A stretch of DNA of 64,000 bases from Nitratireductor sp. B36 (lineage in GTDB: Bacteria > Pseudomonadota > Alphaproteobacteria > Rhizobiales > Rhizobiaceae), in assembly GCF_020833685.1 (NCBI RefSeq), contig NZ_JACKZY010000004.1, forward strand, positions 310,001 through 374,000. The letters run 5' to 3'. A program made the position numbers and the translations under genes. The number at the start of each line of letters is the position of its first letter. The stretch's first letter is position 1. The notes under the pieces are model-generated. The model worked only from the letters and a program-made list of their open reading frames with translations, made no database searches and had not been told where the DNA came from. Below are positions 17,613 to 27,118 of this stretch, piece by piece.

Positions 17613-19550
17613 ATGGGTCATCTCTCCGCAGGCCGGACGACTCCAAATAATGCCAAGGGCGCAAGCGAAGGGGATGAGTTAGCCAGCGTCGCAGCGCCGT
17701 CTGCTGTTACGGACTGGCTTCCGATCCTGAAAATCCTCTCAATCGATGAAGAAGAGGCCTACCGGGTGGAAGCGCGGGCCAAAATGGCCGGTGTGTGTTT
17801 CCAGACGGAACTCTTGTCGTCCGGGCTTGTGTCCGAGCGGACTTTGTTCATGGCGCTTGCTCAACATCTCGGACTTGCCTTTGTGCAACGCGTGGATCCC
17901 AATGCGCTTGTCATGCGTGAGAAACAGGGCCTCGCCGCGCTCGGGCGGCGCGGAGGGGCCCGTGTGAGCCTCATTGTCGACGAGCGTGGACTGTCTGTAG
18001 TGCTTATTGCTCCGGACAAGCTGAACATTCCGGCCTTGAGATCGTTTGTACAGCGATATCCCCGCGCTTCGACACGCATCCGGGTGGTTCAACCCACCGT
18101 ATTGAGAGACGCTATTTCAACGCGGTCTCAAAAGGCGCTTATGCGCATTGCCACGGAAGAACTGTTTTCCATTGCGCCGGACATGTCGGCGCGCTTTGTC
18201 GCCAATGCCTGGCAGGGCGCGGTGCTGGGGGCGGCACTTGTTTCTTTGGTCTTCGCTGCCTTTTATGCGCCTTGGCCAACGCTTCTGGTGTTGCATGGTC
18301 TGTTTTCACTGGCGTTTTTCTCGTGCGTTCTCCTGAGAGTTGTCATCCGTCTTGGCGGGCGCACACGTGCCGAAGCGTCTTTCGCAACCGTCCACCCGGC
18401 GGAAATGCCCGTCTATTCGGTGTTGATCGCCCTCTATAAGGAAGCAGAGATCATCCCCGATCTGCTGATCGCTCTCGGCAAAATTGTCTGGCCTCGCGCA
18501 AAGCTTGAGATCAAGCTGGTCTGTGAACAGGATGACGGCGAGACACTGGCGGCACTCCGTGCTCAGGAACTGCGTCCCTATATCGAGGTGATAGAAGTGC
18601 CCGCGGGTGGCCCGCGCACAAAGCCGAAAGCTTTGTCCTATGCGCTTCCAATGACGTCGGGAACCTTCGTTGCCCTCTATGATGCCGAGGATCGCCCACA
18701 CCCGTTCCAGCTTGTCGAAGCCTGGCATGCCTTTCGCAATTCCGACGAGCATCTTGCCTGTGTGCAGGCACCTCTAAGCATTTCCAATCGACGTGAAAGC
18801 TGGGTGTCATCGATGTTCGCGCTCGAATACGCAGCACTTTTTCGTGCCGTGCTGCCATGGCTGGCGCGACGCGGTTTCATGATGCCGTTGGGTGGCACGT
18901 CAAACCACTTCCGCCGATCAGCGCTTGAGGCAGCGGGCGGGTGGGATCCCTATAATGTGACGGAAGATGCGGATCTCGGTGCTCGCCTTTGTCGGTTCGG
19001 GTACCGGACGGACGTCATCTGGAATGCCACCCAGGAGGATGCGCCGACAGACATTCGCACCTGGCTGCCTCAACGCACCCGGTGGTTCAAGGGGTGGGTT
19101 CAGACCTGGCTTGTCCATATGCGCAATCCGTTCGCGACCCTTCGAGAGCTCGGAATGCCCTCCTTTCTGGTCATGCAGGTGCTGTTTGCAGGCATGGTTC
19201 TGTCGGCGCTGGCCTATGGTGTGTTCTGGGCGACCACCATCGGGATCGGTGCCTACTGGATTTTCGGTGGCGTCTTCAGGCCTGCGGAAAGCCTGTTGTT
19301 GATCATCGATACCGCGAATGTCGTTTTAGGGCATGCGGCCTTCTTGATGCTGGGCTGGTCGACGCTTCATAAAACTGAAAGACCGGGTTTCTGGAAGCGC
19401 GTTTTATGGACGCCTGCTTACTGGTGCCTGATGTCGGTCGCCGCCTGGCGTTGTGTCTGGCAGCTCTACTGGAATCCTCACCACTGGGAGAAGACGCCAC
19501 ACAAAAGGCGCCATCAGGCGCCGGCATCACTCCAGAAACCCAGGGCCTGA
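17613..19550 (+). CDS. Family 2 glycosyltransferase with N-terminal T2SSE-like domain
   Basis: A 645-aa membrane protein. Residues about 35-175 resemble the N-terminal domain of type II secretion ATPases/MshEN modules ([23 protein letters not shown]); then a pair of membrane segments; then a processive GT2 domain with [19 protein letters not shown] (DxD-type), [10 protein letters not shown] and QRTRWFKGW (QxxRW), and further membrane helices. This is a BcsA/NdvC-like layout for making an exported polysaccharide, product unknown. The MshEN-like part could bind cyclic-di-GMP; that is inference. It overlaps ppk2 tail-to-tail by 24 bases. Confidence 0.8.
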   Translation: MGHLSAGRTTPNNAKGASEGDELASVAAPSAVTDWLPILKILSIDEEEAYRVEARAKMAGVCFQTELLSSGLVSERTLFMALAQHLGLAFVQRVDPNALVMREKQGLAALGRRGGARVSLIVDERGLSVVLIAPDKLNIPALRSFVQRYPRASTRIRVVQPTVLRDAISTRSQKALMRIATEELFSIAPDMSARFVANAWQGAVLGAALVSLVFAAFYAPWPTLLVLHGLFSLAFFSCVLLRVVIRLGGRTRAEASFATVHPAEMPVYSVLIALYKEAEIIPDLLIALGKIVWPRAKLEIKLVCEQDDGETLAALRAQELRPYIEVIEVPAGGPRTKPKALSYALPMTSGTFVALYDAEDRPHPFQLVEAWHAFRNSDEHLACVQAPLSISNRRESWVSSMFALEYAALFRAVLPWLARRGFMMPLGGTSNHFRRSALEAAGGWDPYNVTEDADLGARLCRFGYRTDVIWNATQEDAPTDIRTWLPQRTRWFKGWVQTWLVHMRNPFATLRELGMPSFLVMQVLFAGMVLSALAYGVFWATTIGIGAYWIFGGVFRPAESLLLIIDTANVVLGHAAFLMLGWSTLHKTERPGFWKRVLWTPAYWCLMSVAAWRCVWQLYWNPHHWEKTPHKRRHQAPASLQKPRA

Positions 19551-20426
19551 TCCAATGATCAGCTGATCCTCCTGCCCTATGGCCTCAAGGTCACGACCGT
19601 CATAGGGGATTGCCAGGAGCATGCGGCGGATGACCGCCAGGCGTGCCCGTCGCTTGTCGTTGGCGCGCACGATTGTCCATGGCGCATGGGCGCTATGCGT
19701 ACGCTCGAGCATGAGATCGCGCATACGGGTATAGTCGTCCCACTTTTTTATCCCGGCAACATCCATGGGCGAAAACTTCCAGTATTTGAGCCGGCTGTGC
19801 CGTCGGTCATGGAAGCGTCCAAGCTGCGTCTCCTGGCCGATATTCAGCCAGAATTTAAAGAAATGAATCCCGTCATTGACGATTGCGCGCTCGAAATCGG
19901 GCGTCTCATCCAGAAATTGCTCGTGTTGGGCGGGCGTGCAGAAGCCCATCACCGGCTCCACACCGCCCCGATTGTACCAGGACCGATCGAAGGTGACCAA
20001 CTCTCCGCTGGTGGGGAAATGCGCAACATATCGCTGAAAATACCATTGGCCCCGCTCCGTTTCGCTGGGTTTGGGCAAGGCAACATTGCGCGCGCTGCGA
20101 GGGTTGAGATAGGCGCGAATGCGCGAAATCGTGCCGCCCTTGCCCGCAGCGTCCCGCCCCTCAAACAGAGCCATGACACGGGCGCCGCTTTTCTGCATCC
20201 AGGCCTGGAGCTTGACGAGTTCTACTTGAAGCGCCTCTAGCTGCTCCTCATAGATGTCCTTGTCGAGCTTTTCGTCATAAGGATATCCGCCGGCCGTCAG
20301 TTCCTTGTCCTTGATCCAGTCTGGCAGGTCCGGATCGTCTATGTCGAACTCCCGTTTCTTGCCGGACAGTGTCAGCTTGAAGGGTTCGATTTTTTCCAGG
20401 GCGGGGTTATCCAGAGGCTTGTTCAT
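19527..20426 (-). CDS. ppk2: Polyphosphate kinase 2
   Basis: A 299-aa PPK2 family enzyme that uses polyphosphate to phosphorylate nucleotides (or the reverse). Walker [14 protein letters not shown], Walker [14 protein letters not shown] and the lid motif [19 protein letters not shown] are clear. The length fits the single-domain class. ATG 20426 is chosen over an upstream ATG at 20558 because homologues start near [11 protein letters not shown]. It is divergent from phoR, giving a phosphate-related neighbourhood. Confidence 0.95.
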   Translation of the reverse strand: MNKPLDNPALEKIEPFKLTLSGKKREFDIDDPDLPDWIKDKELTAGGYPYDEKLDKDIYEEQLEALQVELVKLQAWMQKSGARVMALFEGRDAAGKGGTISRIRAYLNPRSARNVALPKPSETERGQWYFQRYVAHFPTSGELVTFDRSWYNRGGVEPVMGFCTPAQHEQFLDETPDFERAIVNDGIHFFKFWLNIGQETQLGRFHDRRHSRLKYWKFSPMDVAGIKKWDDYTRMRDLMLERTHSAHAPWTIVRANDKRRARLAVIRRMLLAIPYDGRDLEAIGQEDQLIIGSGPGFLE

Positions 20427-20572
20427 AAAATCGATCCTGAACCGTGGGAGTGTCCATGCTATTTGCAGCTTGATACAAGGTCCAGCGGCGAAGGCAAAGC
20501 GACAACAGGTCTGCATGACACGAACCCGGGAACGGCAGGCAGGCCCCCGTGGAAACAAAATTGGTTGGCGGC

Positions 20573-21775
20573 ATGAGCGATGAAGAGCGGGAAGTAGGGC
20601 AGGGGAAGGTGTTGCGGCGTATCACGCAGAGCGGAACACCTTTCGCGCGGGCCCTCCATGCTTTTGTGAAGCGCGATTCCCCCGAGGAGCGCGGCGAGAA
20701 ACGTTTGACCGCGCGCGGCGACATTGACTCCCTGCCTGCAGTTTATCTGGCGGCGGCAGTGCTTGATCCGCTCTATATTTTCGACGCCGGTGGAAGCATT
20801 CTTTACTCCAACGAAGCTGCGGACCTGGCCTTTGGTCCTGTTGCAAAGAGTGTGTCGTTGCGGCTGAAATTCCGCGCGCCAGAGATGCATGAGCTGGTTA
20901 GCCGGGTCATATCGGGCGAGGAACAATCGACCGCGATCAACTACGCTGAGCGGGTGCCGGTGGAGCGGGCCTACCGTGTGGTGGCAAGCCGGATCGGAAA
21001 TGACACCGGCCTGTATGTGCTGATGTTCAAGGATCAGAGTGAAGCGCGCCGGATCGATAGGATGCGGGCCGACTTCATCGCGAATGCGAGCCATGAGTTG
21101 CGCACGCCGCTCGCCTCTGTCGCTGGTTTTATTGAAACGCTGCGCGGCCCTGCCCGGGATGATCCTGCAGCACGGGATAATTTCCTGCAGATAATGCAGA
21201 ACCAGACTCAGCGCATGGCTCGCCTGATTGATGACCTGCTTTCGCTTTCACGACTGGAAATGAAGCCCTACCAGAAGCCGAACGTTCAGCTCGACGTGGT
21301 GGCGCTGGTGAAGGGTGTGATCGAATCCATGCGTCATATCGCCAGCGAAAACGGGGTCGACATCGTCTCCGAGCTCGGTGACACGCCGCTGTTGGTGGCG
21401 GGCCATTCCGATGAACTGGTTCAGGTGTTTGAAAACCTGCTGGAGAACGCCTGCAAGTATGGCAGTTCAGGTGAGCGGATTGTGGTTTCGGCGGATCAGG
21501 CAAGCCCCATGGACGAAGTGCGGGTTACGGTTCAGGACTTCGGGCCGGGTATCCCCGAAGAACATATTCCTCGCATAACCGAGCGTTTTTATCGCGTTGA
21601 TGTGGAAACCAGTCGCACGCAGAAGGGGACAGGCCTCGGTCTGTCCATCGTCAAGCACATATTGACGCGGCATGATGCGCGATTGTCAGTCAAATCAGGA
21701 GTCGGCAAAGGAGCGATGTTCATGGTGCACTTTCCACCGGTCCCACCCTCTCCTGTCGGTGTCGAGCGCGCTTGA
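20573..21775 (+). CDS. phoR: PhoR-type sensor histidine kinase without membrane segments
   Basis: A 400-aa kinase with a PAS domain (residues about 55-150, [20 protein letters not shown]), HisKA with His174 ([20 protein letters not shown]), and HATPase motifs [17 protein letters not shown] and [14 protein letters not shown]. The HisKA region is PhoR-like and phoU follows 103 bases downstream. No hydrophobic segment long enough for a membrane helix is seen, whereas rhizobial PhoR normally has an N-terminal anchor. GTG 20549 is an alternative start and adds no hydrophobic residues of note. Its partner PhoB is not in the window. Confidence 0.8.
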   Translation: MSDEEREVGQGKVLRRITQSGTPFARALHAFVKRDSPEERGEKRLTARGDIDSLPAVYLAAAVLDPLYIFDAGGSILYSNEAADLAFGPVAKSVSLRLKFRAPEMHELVSRVISGEEQSTAINYAERVPVERAYRVVASRIGNDTGLYVLMFKDQSEARRIDRMRADFIANASHELRTPLASVAGFIETLRGPARDDPAARDNFLQIMQNQTQRMARLIDDLLSLSRLEMKPYQKPNVQLDVVALVKGVIESMRHIASENGVDIVSELGDTPLLVAGHSDELVQVFENLLENACKYGSSGERIVVSADQASPMDEVRVTVQDFGPGIPEEHIPRITERFYRVDVETSRTQKGTGLGLSIVKHILTRHDARLSVKSGVGKGAMFMVHFPPVPPSPVGVERA

Positions 21776-21878
21776 GCGGCACTCATACAGGGTTCACGAC
21801 TTTCATTTTCCCGCCATCACGATCACATAGTAGAGGTGGGAGACAACAAAGCCGGTTTGGCTGAAGAGGAACGATATC

Positions 21879-22595
21879 ATGCAGAACCAGCACACCATGC
21901 GGTCCTTCGACGATGAGTTGAACTACCTGTCGGATCAGATCGCAGCGATGGGTGGATATGCTGAGCGCATGGTCGCGGAATCCGTCGCAGCGCTGGTGCA
22001 GTCGGATTCAGGTCTTGCCCGAAAGGTGGTGGAAGACGACGCATTTCTCGACGCCAAGGAACGGGAGATCGGCGAACGGGCTGTCATCATCATCGGCAAA
22101 AGGCAACCGGTTGCCGACGATCTGCGCGAGATTGTCGGCGCGATCCGCATCTCTTCGGATCTGGAGCGTATCGGTGACCTTGGCAAAAACATCGCAAAGC
22201 GTGTTGTTGCCGTCACGGAAGGCAAACAGCCGGTTCGCCTCTTCCGCGGATTGGAGGCGCTTGCCAGTCTGGCGCTCACCCAGCTGAAGGAAGTGCTCGA
22301 TGTTTATGCGTCCCGATCGGTTGAGCGGATCGGGTTTGTTCGCGACCGGGACGAGGAAATCGATGCGATGTACACATCGCTCTTCCGGGAACTTCTGACC
22401 TACATGATGGAAGACCCGCGCAACATCACCGCCTGTACTCATCTTCTGTTCTGCGCCAAGAACATCGAGCGTATCGGAGATCATGCAACCAACATCGCCG
22501 AGACCGTGCACCACATCGTGACAGGGCGCCAGTTGCCTCTGGAGCGTCCCAAGGAAGACCAAAGCCACAGCGTCGTTGCGGAACCCGAGGCATAG
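21879..22595 (+). CDS. phoU: Phosphate signalling protein PhoU
   Basis: A 238-aa helical protein with the two PhoU repeats; typical segments are SFDDELNYLSDQIAAMGGYAE, RQPVADDLREIVGAIRI and HLLFCAKNIERIGDHATNIAE. It links the Pst transporter to PhoR and dampens PhoB signalling. The ATG follows GAAGAGGAACG. In relatives it sits between pstB and phoB; here it is directly behind phoR and in front of a convergent ridA. Confidence 0.95.
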   Translation: MQNQHTMRSFDDELNYLSDQIAAMGGYAERMVAESVAALVQSDSGLARKVVEDDAFLDAKEREIGERAVIIIGKRQPVADDLREIVGAIRISSDLERIGDLGKNIAKRVVAVTEGKQPVRLFRGLEALASLALTQLKEVLDVYASRSVERIGFVRDRDEEIDAMYTSLFRELLTYMMEDPRNITACTHLLFCAKNIERIGDHATNIAETVHHIVTGRQLPLERPKEDQSHSVVAEPEA

Positions 22596-22608
22596 GAATG
22601 TCTTGAAA

Positions 22609-22636
22609 CCGGGAGTGCACTGAGGCGCACCCCCGG
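22609..22636. terminator. Possible bidirectional hairpin between phoU and ridA
   Basis: CCGGGAGTGC pairs with GCACCCCCGG (nine of ten positions) around an 8-base loop, in the gap between convergent genes. There is no clear T tract on either side, so termination is plausible only. Confidence 0.4.
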
Positions 22637-22657
22637 AGGGCACGGCGGAAGGCTGCG

Positions 22658-23044
22658 CTATGCGTTGGCGACAGCGATGGCTTCGATTTCGATCAACGCT
22701 TCGGGAGTGTAGAGAGCCTTCACCTCAATGATGCTGTCGGCGGGGTAGGGGGCGGAAAAGAACTCCCGCCGCAAAGTAACCACGTCGGCGAAATTCCCCA
22801 TGTCGGTCACGAAAATGGTCACTTTGGCGATATTGCCAAACTCCAGGCCCCCACTCTTCAGCGCCCGTTCCAGGTTCTTGAAAGCGCGGCGCCCCTGGGC
22901 CAGAAATCCGCCTTCCACGATCTTGCCATCCTCGTCATAGCCAGCCTGCCCGGAAATGAAGACGAGATTGCCGGCCTGAATTCCTTGAGAAAGGAGATAG
23001 GGGGCATAGGGATCAGGCTCGGTGTGGATTTGCTTGAGGATCAT
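22658..23044 (-). CDS. RidA family enamine/imine deaminase-like protein
   Basis: A 128-aa YjgF/YER057c/UK114 protein with IQAGNLVFISGQAGYDEDG near the start, a central RRAFKNLERAL and a C-terminal EALIEIEAIAVA. RidA proteins clear reactive enamines made by PLP enzymes; subfamily members act on other imines. It is divergent from a LysR regulator with a palindrome between them, which probably controls it. Confidence 0.88.
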   Translation of the reverse strand: MILKQIHTEPDPYAPYLLSQGIQAGNLVFISGQAGYDEDGKIVEGGFLAQGRRAFKNLERALKSGGLEFGNIAKVTIFVTDMGNFADVVTLRREFFSAPYPADSIIEVKALYTPEALIEIEAIAVANA

Positions 23045-23123
23045 AGCTGTTCTCCATTTGAGTTGGCGGTCAGCTATGACGCAGTTAATCCACTGTTACA
23101 AAAGGCGAATTCTCAGCATATAA

Positions 23124-23138
23124 ATGAATTTTATTCAT
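23124..23138. promoter_or_regulatory. ATGAAT-N3-ATTCAT palindrome in ridA-lysR gap
   Basis: A perfect inverted repeat of 6-base arms just upstream of the LysR gene's ribosome-binding site. It fits the LysR-type T-N11-A site pattern and may serve autoregulation and control of the divergent ridA. Confidence 0.5.
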
Positions 23139-23154
23139 CCATAAGGAGCTCGCC

Positions 23155-24027
23155 TTGTCCTGGATGCCGTTGCCCGCGTTACGCACTTTCGTCGAGGTTG
23201 CACGTTTGGGAAGCTTCAAAAAAGCAGCCCATGAACTCAATGTGACGCCAACAGCCGTCAGTCATCAGATCAGGAAGCTGGAAGAGCAACTGGGGTGTGA
23301 TCTTTTCGAGCGCCAAGTGCGGCGCATTGCGCTGACCCGGGAAGGCGCTCGTCTTTATCCGGTGCTGGAGGAGGCATTTGGGCGGATCAGCGATGCATTG
23401 GATGCGGTCCAGCGGGATCTTTCTCGCAGCTCTCTGGTGGTTTCGGCAACCATGGCCGTCTCGACCTTCTGGATTGCGCCGCAGGTGGGTGCGTTCCGAG
23501 CGGCGTTTCCGGAGCTGGGCTGGCGTATTCTGGCGTCGGACGATGTGGTCGACCTTTCGGGCGGAGAAGCCGATCTCGCGGTTCGGTTCCAACGAAGCAG
23601 CGATCCGGACCTGGATAGCTTCGATCTTGCCCCCGGCAGGTTTGCGCCTGTGGCGGCGCCATCTCTTCATCCGCTCACCATTCGCAATGCGCCTCTACTT
23701 GCGTTTGAATGGATGTCACCGCACCCCGAAGCGCCCGACTGGGAAATGTGGTGGCGGGAGGCCGGCCTTGGGCGTCTCGATACCGGTCGGATTGCATGGT
23801 TTTCGGATGAAGCGCATGCCGTTCAGGCGGCAATTAGCGGTCAGGGAGTTCTTCTCGCGAATATGAGCCTGCTTGGGCGAGAGCTGGCTGCGGGTCTTCT
23901 GCATAGACTGGATGGGCCGCTTCTGCCCTATGGGCAGTTTCGCCTGGTTCGTGCCCGCAAACGACGGAGCGCCGCCGAGGAATCCGCCTGGCAATGGTGG
24001 TGTGCGGCGCTTTCGAAGATGGCCTGA
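23155..24027 (+). CDS. LysR-family regulator, GcvA-like
   Basis: A 290-aa LTTR: helix-turn-helix in residues about 5-62 (TFVEVARLGSFKKAAHELNVTPTAVSHQIRKLEEQLG), then a substrate-binding domain. TTG 23155 is chosen because AAGGAG lies 7 bases before it; ATG 23164 is the alternative. The N-terminal half is close to the GcvA/AmpR group. The likely target is the divergent RidA-family gene. Confidence 0.88.
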   Translation: MSWMPLPALRTFVEVARLGSFKKAAHELNVTPTAVSHQIRKLEEQLGCDLFERQVRRIALTREGARLYPVLEEAFGRISDALDAVQRDLSRSSLVVSATMAVSTFWIAPQVGAFRAAFPELGWRILASDDVVDLSGGEADLAVRFQRSSDPDLDSFDLAPGRFAPVAAPSLHPLTIRNAPLLAFEWMSPHPEAPDWEMWWREAGLGRLDTGRIAWFSDEAHAVQAAISGQGVLLANMSLLGRELAAGLLHRLDGPLLPYGQFRLVRARKRRSAAEESAWQWWCAALSKMA

Positions 24028-24042
24028 TCAATCGACAAAGAA

Positions 24043-24072
24043 AACCCGGCCGCAGGATATGCCGGCCGGGTT
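24043..24072 (-). terminator. Rho-independent terminator of gcrA
   Basis: AACCCGGCC and GGCCGGGTT are perfect 9-base arms around a 12-base loop. On the minus strand the stem is followed by TTTTCTTTG, fitting termination of gcrA; it may also stop the converging lysR transcript. Confidence 0.75.
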
Positions 24073-24097
24073 AGTCCAGAGGAGAGATAAGATGGGA

Positions 24098-24613
24098 TCA
24101 GCGGCTCCTGCGCCGCTCCGAGGCAGGCTGATATGCCAGGCGCGAATGGTAGGTGCAGTAAGGCCCGCTTTCGCCCGCTTCATTGCCGCAGAAGCTGAAA
24201 TCCTCAGAAAGAGGATCACCGTTCGGCCATTTGCAGGTGGTTTCGGTCAGTTGAACCAGCTCAAGCTTGCGCGAGATCGGCACCACCACATTTTCCGTCG
24301 GGCGGAGATAGGTCCGGGCCACCGGCTCCTCGTCGAACTGCGCCTGCAGGGCCGTCGCGCCAACGCTGACCGTGGTCGGCCGGGTATTGCGGGGGCGACG
24401 CGTCGTCGTCGTGCCCTGGGTCGCGGGCGCGGCCTTTTTCTGGCGCGTGCGCGGGCTTGTGGCTCGGCCCCGGCTGGACAGCTTGAGGCGGTGGACCTTG
24501 CCGATAACGGCATTGCGGCTAACGCCGCCCAGCTGTGCGGCGATCTGGCTTGCGCTCAAGCCTTCCGCCCACAATTTTTTCAAGGTTTCGACTCTTTCGT
24601 CAGTCCAGTTCAT
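24098..24613 (-). CDS. gcrA: Cell-cycle regulator GcrA
   Basis: A 171-aa GcrA protein with the hallmark N-terminus MNWTDERVETLKKLWAEG and SASQIAAQLGGVSRNAVIGK (DNA-binding helices), then a basic low-complexity linker and a cysteine-containing C-terminal region (CKWPNGDP, FCGNEAGESGPYC) that contacts RNA polymerase sigma70 in Caulobacter. GcrA activates promoters with CcrM-methylated GANTC sites. Five GANTC sites lie upstream of this gene. An in-frame ATG at 24667 is too far upstream. Confidence 0.95.
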   Translation of the reverse strand: MNWTDERVETLKKLWAEGLSASQIAAQLGGVSRNAVIGKVHRLKLSSRGRATSPRTRQKKAAPATQGTTTTRRPRNTRPTTVSVGATALQAQFDEEPVARTYLRPTENVVVPISRKLELVQLTETTCKWPNGDPLSEDFSFCGNEAGESGPYCTYHSRLAYQPASERRRSR

Positions 24614-24826
24614 CGGGACACGCTCCTGTCCAGCGTGCGGAATCCGAATCCAGTCTCGCCCGGCCAAAGCCGAGGGAGCACCATATGATCATGGTAGATG
24701 TGGTCCGCCGCACAAAATGTAGTCTTTTTGCTTGGGCTGAAACTACCTTATCGCAAGACTCCGTGACAAGAGTCCTTACCGTAAGCTGATTCGCTTTTTG
24801 GGGTTTTCCCCAATTTGCTGGTTTTT

Positions 24827-24917
24827 GCTGTCACTGAGCTGTCGTGCCTGCCTGCGTTGACAGCCAAGCTGAAACAACCGATAAATCGCTCGAGTGCCGC
24901 CCCTTGGGCGGCATTTT
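24827..24917 (+). ncRNA. Candidate trans-acting sRNA (alpha-r45-like position)
   Basis: A region of about 90 bases has two GCTGTC copies that can pair with GACAGC at 24859-24864, an unpaired stretch, then an excellent terminator: TGCCGCCC-CTT-GGGCGGCA at 24895-24913 followed by TTTT. No gene on this strand ends here, so a short independent transcript or an attenuated argD leader is likely. I recall the rhizobial alpha-r45 sRNA family beside argD; this is from memory and not confirmed by alignment. The 5' end is a guess. Confidence 0.5.
24895..24917 (+). terminator. Intrinsic terminator upstream of argD
   Basis: A perfect 8-base-pair GC-rich stem with a 3-base loop and a TTTT tail, 70 bases before the argD start. 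It ends either the candidate sRNA or an attenuated leader. Confidence 0.75.
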
Positions 24918-24987
24918 GATTTCATTCTTCCGTGCCCGTATGTGCTCGGACCGAAAACCAATCTCAGGCTCAGCGGAGACCGTGTGG

Positions 24988-26181
24988 ATGCGTGAATCTG
25001 CGCTTTATGGAACTTATGCTCGCCAGCCACTGGCGTTTGAACGTGGCGAAGGATGCTGGATAGAGACCGCCGAAGGCGAGCGCTATCTGGATTTCGCTGC
25101 CGGTATCGCGGTCAATTCGCTGGGGCATGCCCATCCGCATCTTGTCGCCGCGCTGACTGAACAGGCAGGCAAACTATGGCACGTCTCCAATGTCTACGAG
25201 ATCCCCGGCCAGGCTCGGCTTGGAGAGCGGCTCGCTGAAAACAGCTTTGCCGACAAGGTGTTTTTCACCAATTCCGGCGCAGAGGCGCTGGAGTGCGCCA
25301 TCAAGACAGCGCGCCGCTACCATCATGTGAACGGTCAGCCCGAGCGCTATCGCGTGATCACTTTCGAAGGCGCGTTCCATGGACGTACGCTGGCAACCAT
25401 CGCCGCTGGCGGGCAGGCGAAATACCTTGAGGGTTTTGGCCCGAAGGTCGAAGGCTTCGACCAGGTTCCGTTTGACGATACCGAAGCCCTTTTGAAAGCG
25501 ATCGGCCCCGAGACGGCCGCGATCTTGGTCGAGCCCATTCAGGGCGAGGGCGGGGTTCGCCCGATCCCCAATGCATCCCTGAGACGGCTGCGTGAAATTT
25601 GTGATCGCCATGGGCTGCTCCTTATCCTGGATGAGGTGCAGAGCGGTGTCGGGCGAACCGGCAAGCTGTTTGCGCATGAGTGGGCGGAGATCACGCCCGA
25701 CCTCATGGCCGTGGCGAAGGGCATTGGCGGAGGCTTTCCGCTGGGTGCGTGTCTTGCCACAGCGGAAGCCGCAAAAGGCATGACCCCCGGCACCCACGGC
25801 ACCACGTTCGGTGGCAATCCGCTCGCAATGGCCGTGGGCAATGCGGTTCTGGATGTGGTCCTCGCCGATGGCTTCATGGAAAGCATCAGCAGGAAAGGGC
25901 TTCAGTTCAAGCAGAGTCTCGCTGCCGTTGCCGATGAGTTCCCGGACATTATAGAGGGCGTCCGTGGCGAAGGCCTCATGCTCGGCATCAAATGCAAGGT
26001 TCAGAATCTGCGTCTGCTGGAAGCTCTGCGTGATCAGAAGATGCTGGTGGTGCCCGCTGGCGACAACGTGCTTCGGCTGTTGCCGCCATTGATCATCACC
26101 GAAGATGAGATCCGCGAAGCGGTGAAACGCATCCACGATGCTGCCGCTGCCGTTAGGGCGACCGAAAAAGCCGATGCTTGA
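24988..26181 (+). CDS. argD: Acetylornithine aminotransferase
   Basis: A 397-aa class III PLP aminotransferase of arginine (and possibly lysine) biosynthesis. It shows [42 protein letters not shown] and the PLP-lysine segment [16 protein letters not shown] 24988 has a GGAG site upstream. It is followed 19 bases later by argF, which uses the ornithine produced by this branch, so the two form an operon. Confidence 0.94.
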   Translation: MRESALYGTYARQPLAFERGEGCWIETAEGERYLDFAAGIAVNSLGHAHPHLVAALTEQAGKLWHVSNVYEIPGQARLGERLAENSFADKVFFTNSGAEALECAIKTARRYHHVNGQPERYRVITFEGAFHGRTLATIAAGGQAKYLEGFGPKVEGFDQVPFDDTEALLKAIGPETAAILVEPIQGEGGVRPIPNASLRRLREICDRHGLLLILDEVQSGVGRTGKLFAHEWAEITPDLMAVAKGIGGGFPLGACLATAEAAKGMTPGTHGTTFGGNPLAMAVGNAVLDVVLADGFMESISRKGLQFKQSLAAVADEFPDIIEGVRGEGLMLGIKCKVQNLRLLEALRDQKMLVVPAGDNVLRLLPPLIITEDEIREAVKRIHDAAAAVRATEKADA

Positions 26182-26200
26182 GAAAACCAGGGAGACGGGC

Positions 26201-27118
26201 ATGGCCAATGGTCTGCGCCACTTCATTGATCTGTCGACCGTTGATCCCCAGGATCTGCGTTCCATGCTCGACGATGCGCGAGCGCGCAAGGCGCGCCTGA
26301 AGGCCGGTGAACGCGAAAGGCCTCTGGAAGGCAAGGCGCTGGCGATGATCTTCGATAAGCCGTCCACCCGGACCCGCGTCTCTTTTGATGTCGGCATGCG
26401 CCAGCTTGGCGGTGAAACGATCATGCTCACCGGCACCGAGATGCAGCTTGGCCGCTCCGAGACCATCGCTGATACGGCGAAGGTGCTCTCGCGCTATGTG
26501 GATGCAATCATGATCCGCACAACGGCGCACGAGCGTCTCATCGAACTGGCGGAGAATGCTACCGTTCCGGTGATCAACGGGCTGACGGATGACACGCATC
26601 CGTGTCAGATCATGGCCGATGTTCTCACCTTCGAGGAGCATCGGGGGCCGGTCAAGGACAAGCTCTTTGCCTGGACCGGCGACGGCAACAACGTTCTGCA
26701 TTCGTTAATCGAGGCTTCTGCCCGCATGGAGTTCCGGCTGAACATTGCAGTGCCCCCCGGCAGCGAGCCTATGGCGCAATATGTCGACTGGGCCCGTGCG
26801 AATGGCGGGCGGATCACGTTCACGAAAACTGCCGAGGAGGCCGTCGCCGATGCTGATTGCGTGGTGACCGACACCTGGGTGTCAATGGGGCAGGAGCATC
26901 GTGCGCGCGGCGACAATGTTTTCAAGCCCTTCCAGGTGAACGAAGCGCTGATGAAGCACGCCAAATCCGATGCACTGTTCATGCATTGCCTGCCCGCTCA
27001 TCGCGGCGAGGAAGTGACTGACGAGGTGATAGACGGGCCGCATTCGGTGGTGTTCGATGAGGCGGAAAACCGCCTTCACGCGCAAAAAGCGGTTCTTGCA
27101 TGGTGTTTCAACAGGTGA
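26201..27118 (+). CDS. argF: Ornithine carbamoyltransferase
   Basis: A 305-aa enzyme making citrulline from ornithine and carbamoyl phosphate. Carbamoyl-phosphate site [13 protein letters not shown], ornithine loop [18 protein letters not shown] and [11 protein letters not shown] are all present. ATG 26201 has a GGGAG site; the ATG at 26138 lies inside argD. The hslO start overlaps its last 19 bases. Confidence 0.96.
   Translation: MANGLRHFIDLSTVDPQDLRSMLDDARARKARLKAGERERPLEGKALAMIFDKPSTRTRVSFDVGMRQLGGETIMLTGTEMQLGRSETIADTAKVLSRYVDAIMIRTTAHERLIELAENATVPVINGLTDDTHPCQIMADVLTFEEHRGPVKDKLFAWTGDGNNVLHSLIEASARMEFRLNIAVPPGSEPMAQYVDWARANGGRITFTKTAEEAVADADCVVTDTWVSMGQEHRARGDNVFKPFQVNEALMKHAKSDALFMHCLPAHRGEEVTDEVIDGPHSVVFDEAENRLHAQKAVLAWCFNR

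Larger units (their letters stand above)
24614..24987. other. gcrA-argD intergenic region with five GANTC sites
   Basis: This 374-base gap contains GANTC at 24640, 24646, 24757, 24770 and 24788, a TTGGGG-TTTT-CCCCAA hairpin at 24798-24813, and a candidate sRNA on the plus strand (separate entry). It must hold the promoters of gcrA and argD. I see no further protein-coding frame. Confidence 0.7.

Noticed and set aside
20427-20548. Pho box between ppk2 and phoR
   Set aside because: TGTCATGCAG and a following CTGTTG exist on the minus strand but the repeat spacing is off by one or two bases.
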